From contig JAJFKB010000011.1 in assembly GCA_021773395.1 (NCBI GenBank), forward strand, positions 248,001-312,000: a stretch of 64,000 bases of DNA, written 5' to 3'. Below, piece after piece: positions 62,869-64,000 of this stretch. The notes under the pieces are model-generated. The model was given only the letters and a program-made list of their open reading frames with translations, made no database searches and was not told the DNA's origin. The first letter of the stretch is position 1. Each line of letters starts with the position of its first letter. A program made the position numbers and the translations under genes. The DNA comes from Gammaproteobacteria bacterium (GTDB lineage Bacteria > Pseudomonadota > Gammaproteobacteria > Pseudomonadales > IMCC2047).

Positions 62869-64000
62869 CTAGTCCAACTCAAGACTTTCATCCACACACT
62901 GGAAGACGAAACCACAGGGAACATCCAGGCCTTTGGCAATATCCTTGATGACCGTCATTTCATCCTTTGAAGTGTCCTCTCCGGCTTGAGCAACCAGACA
63001 TATATCCCTGAGTACCTGCATGCGCTGGGTCATACTGGCCTGTTCTCGAGTTGCTTTAATTCGATTAGGCAGCTCTCTGTGTATTTTTCGTATATTGAGA
63101 TTATCCACGGAAAATTTATCCCCAAAAAAACCCTTCAGAACAGACAGCTCTCCCTCACTAATGCCATCACGCGCGTCAGCAACCGCAACAGCTCCAGCGA
63201 ATAACAAACGACGCATGGTTTCAGCGGTATCTGTACGTGCATCCATATAGCTGGGCTCCATTAGACTCATGACCCCCTGCACCTTCATTTCCAACTCCAT
63301 TTTCCCACTTTCACCTGACCGCAACATATCACTTTCATCAAACAGCTTGAGCGCTTTGACACGCAGCGGGCTGAACGGATGCGTTGAAAACCAGTCCTGC
63401 ATCGGTGCACCCTGCCCAGGTTCCGCATCCTCTTCCATCATATCGTCCAGTTGTCGCAAAAAGTCATCGAGACTGAATGAAACCACTTTATCGCTGGTAA
63501 GCCCGGAGGCCAATTTAAACAGCGCCCGCGCAATCGCATCCAGATCTTCCGAGCAAAAAGCCCCCGCTCGATCCGCAGAAATTTCCGCATATCGAGACCA
63601 GGCAAAAAGCTCCAGTGCAAGACTGGCGCTCGGTCGCTCTTTTCCCCGTAACAGATAGCCTACCGGAATATCATGGTGCTGGTATACATGGTGCCCCAGT
63701 TCATGCCCCATCACAAACAGCAGTTCTTTCTCCACAAAAGCCTCCAGCAAACTGGAGGAAAACATGATAAAAAGGCGGCCTTCTTCGGGTTTAAAACAAG
63801 CCGCATTAAACTGGGGACTGGAATAGGCATAGAGTTCCAATGGAATATTCAGCTCCAGGCGCTCAGTGCAATGGTCTGCCATTGCGTGGAGCCTGGGTGC
63901 CATACTGCGGCTCAAGCGAACCGAGGTAGAAAGCAGGTGTCTGCGAGTACCCAACGGCCCTTTTTCTTCCTGTCGGCTTATCCATTCTCTGACCTGCTTA
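62869..64000 (-). CDS. M48 zinc metallopeptidase with TerB-like tail (5' end beyond window)
   Basis: The frame runs from 62869 to the right edge with no stop, so the N-terminus lies outside. A TTG near 63954 is not the true start: upstream codons (KQVREWISRQEEKGPLGTRR) remain open and look like real protein. It has HELGHH in FVMGHELGHHVYQHH, and the third ligand in AEISADRAG. The C-terminal 110 residues are helical with acidic motifs (DARDGISEGELSVLKGFFGD), like a TerB domain. It is a cytosolic or membrane-anchored protease of unknown target. Confidence 0.83.
   Translation of the reverse strand, partial: KQVREWISRQEEKGPLGTRRHLLSTSVRLSRSMAPRLHAMADHCTERLELNIPLELYAYSSPQFNAACFKPEEGRLFIMFSSSLLEAFVEKELLFVMGHELGHHVYQHHDIPVGYLLRGKERPSASLALELFAWSRYAEISADRAGAFCSEDLDAIARALFKLASGLTSDKVVSFSLDDFLRQLDDMMEEDAEPGQGAPMQDWFSTHPFSPLRVKALKLFDESDMLRSGESGKMELEMKVQGVMSLMEPSYMDARTDTAETMRRLLFAGAVAVADARDGISEGELSVLKGFFGDKFSVDNLNIRKIHRELPNRIKATREQASMTQRMQVLRDICLVAQAGEDTSKDEMTVIKDIAKGLDVPCGFVFQCVDESLELD

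Overview
The window reads as chromosome of a Gram-negative gammaproteobacterium, probably a marine or aquatic relative of Cellvibrionales, Oceanospirillales or pseudomonads. Support comes from the gene orders bioB-F-H-C-D, rpsF-rpsR-(membrane protein)-rplI-dnaB-alr and rnr-rlmB-tRNA, and from CpxRA, RlmKL, ArfB, a TonB receptor, bacterioferritin with Bfd, and a DUF6394/K+ channel pair. Genus is not decidable by eye. Almost all assignments come from motif recognition; no database was searched.

Layout. 1-9 kb: signalling and envelope genes (response regulator, LysM-FecR protein, PilZ protein, HerA-like ATPase, mechanosensitive channel, CsgG/SH3 lipoprotein-like protein), with a 140-bp MITE at 4410-4549. 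9.5-16.6 kb: iron storage (bfr, bfd), the cpxRA/cpxP divergon with a perfect CpxR box, a SixA-like phosphatase and a Fur-controlled FecA-like receptor. 16.9-21.9 kb: biotin operon facing a BirA operator that also touches the comF start. 22-28 kb: comF, K+ channel, peroxiredoxin-glutaredoxin fusion, glycosyltransferase-like protein and HDOD protein. 28.3-36.6 kb: housekeeping block alr, dnaB, rplI, rpsR, rpsF, rlmB, rnr.

36.9-49.8 kb is the accessory region, a decayed tandem of elements integrated at the 3' end of tRNA-Leu(CAG). The tRNA 3' end (28 bp) recurs exactly at 47224-47251 and in degenerate form at 49449-49471. Between the first two copies lies a six-gene, tightly coupled minus-strand operon: excisionase-like HTH regulator, MmeI-like DNA methyltransferase without a visible nuclease motif, SF2 helicase, GIY-YIG nuclease, AAA+ ATPase and cytoplasmic subtilase. 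This is the best candidate for an undescribed defence system. The next compartment holds a class II Fic protein and an N-terminally truncated HNH nuclease. The integrase that should sit beside the tRNA survives only as two remnants: an N-terminal fragment with a nonsense codon (37157-37297) and a second copy that looks internally deleted (49585-49704). The elements therefore look immobilised.

49.8-56.2 kb: a minus-strand operon of a secreted-like anchored protein, a Na+/solute symporter, a 39-residue membrane microprotein, an aspartate-carbamoyltransferase-like enzyme, an asparagine-synthase-like enzyme and an M20 carbamoyl-amino-acid hydrolase. Together they suggest an uncharacterised ureido/amide amino-acid pathway. 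57-64 kb: ordinary housekeeping (DUF480, RluA-family synthase, AEC carrier, RlmKL, ArfB and an M48 protease that runs off the right edge).
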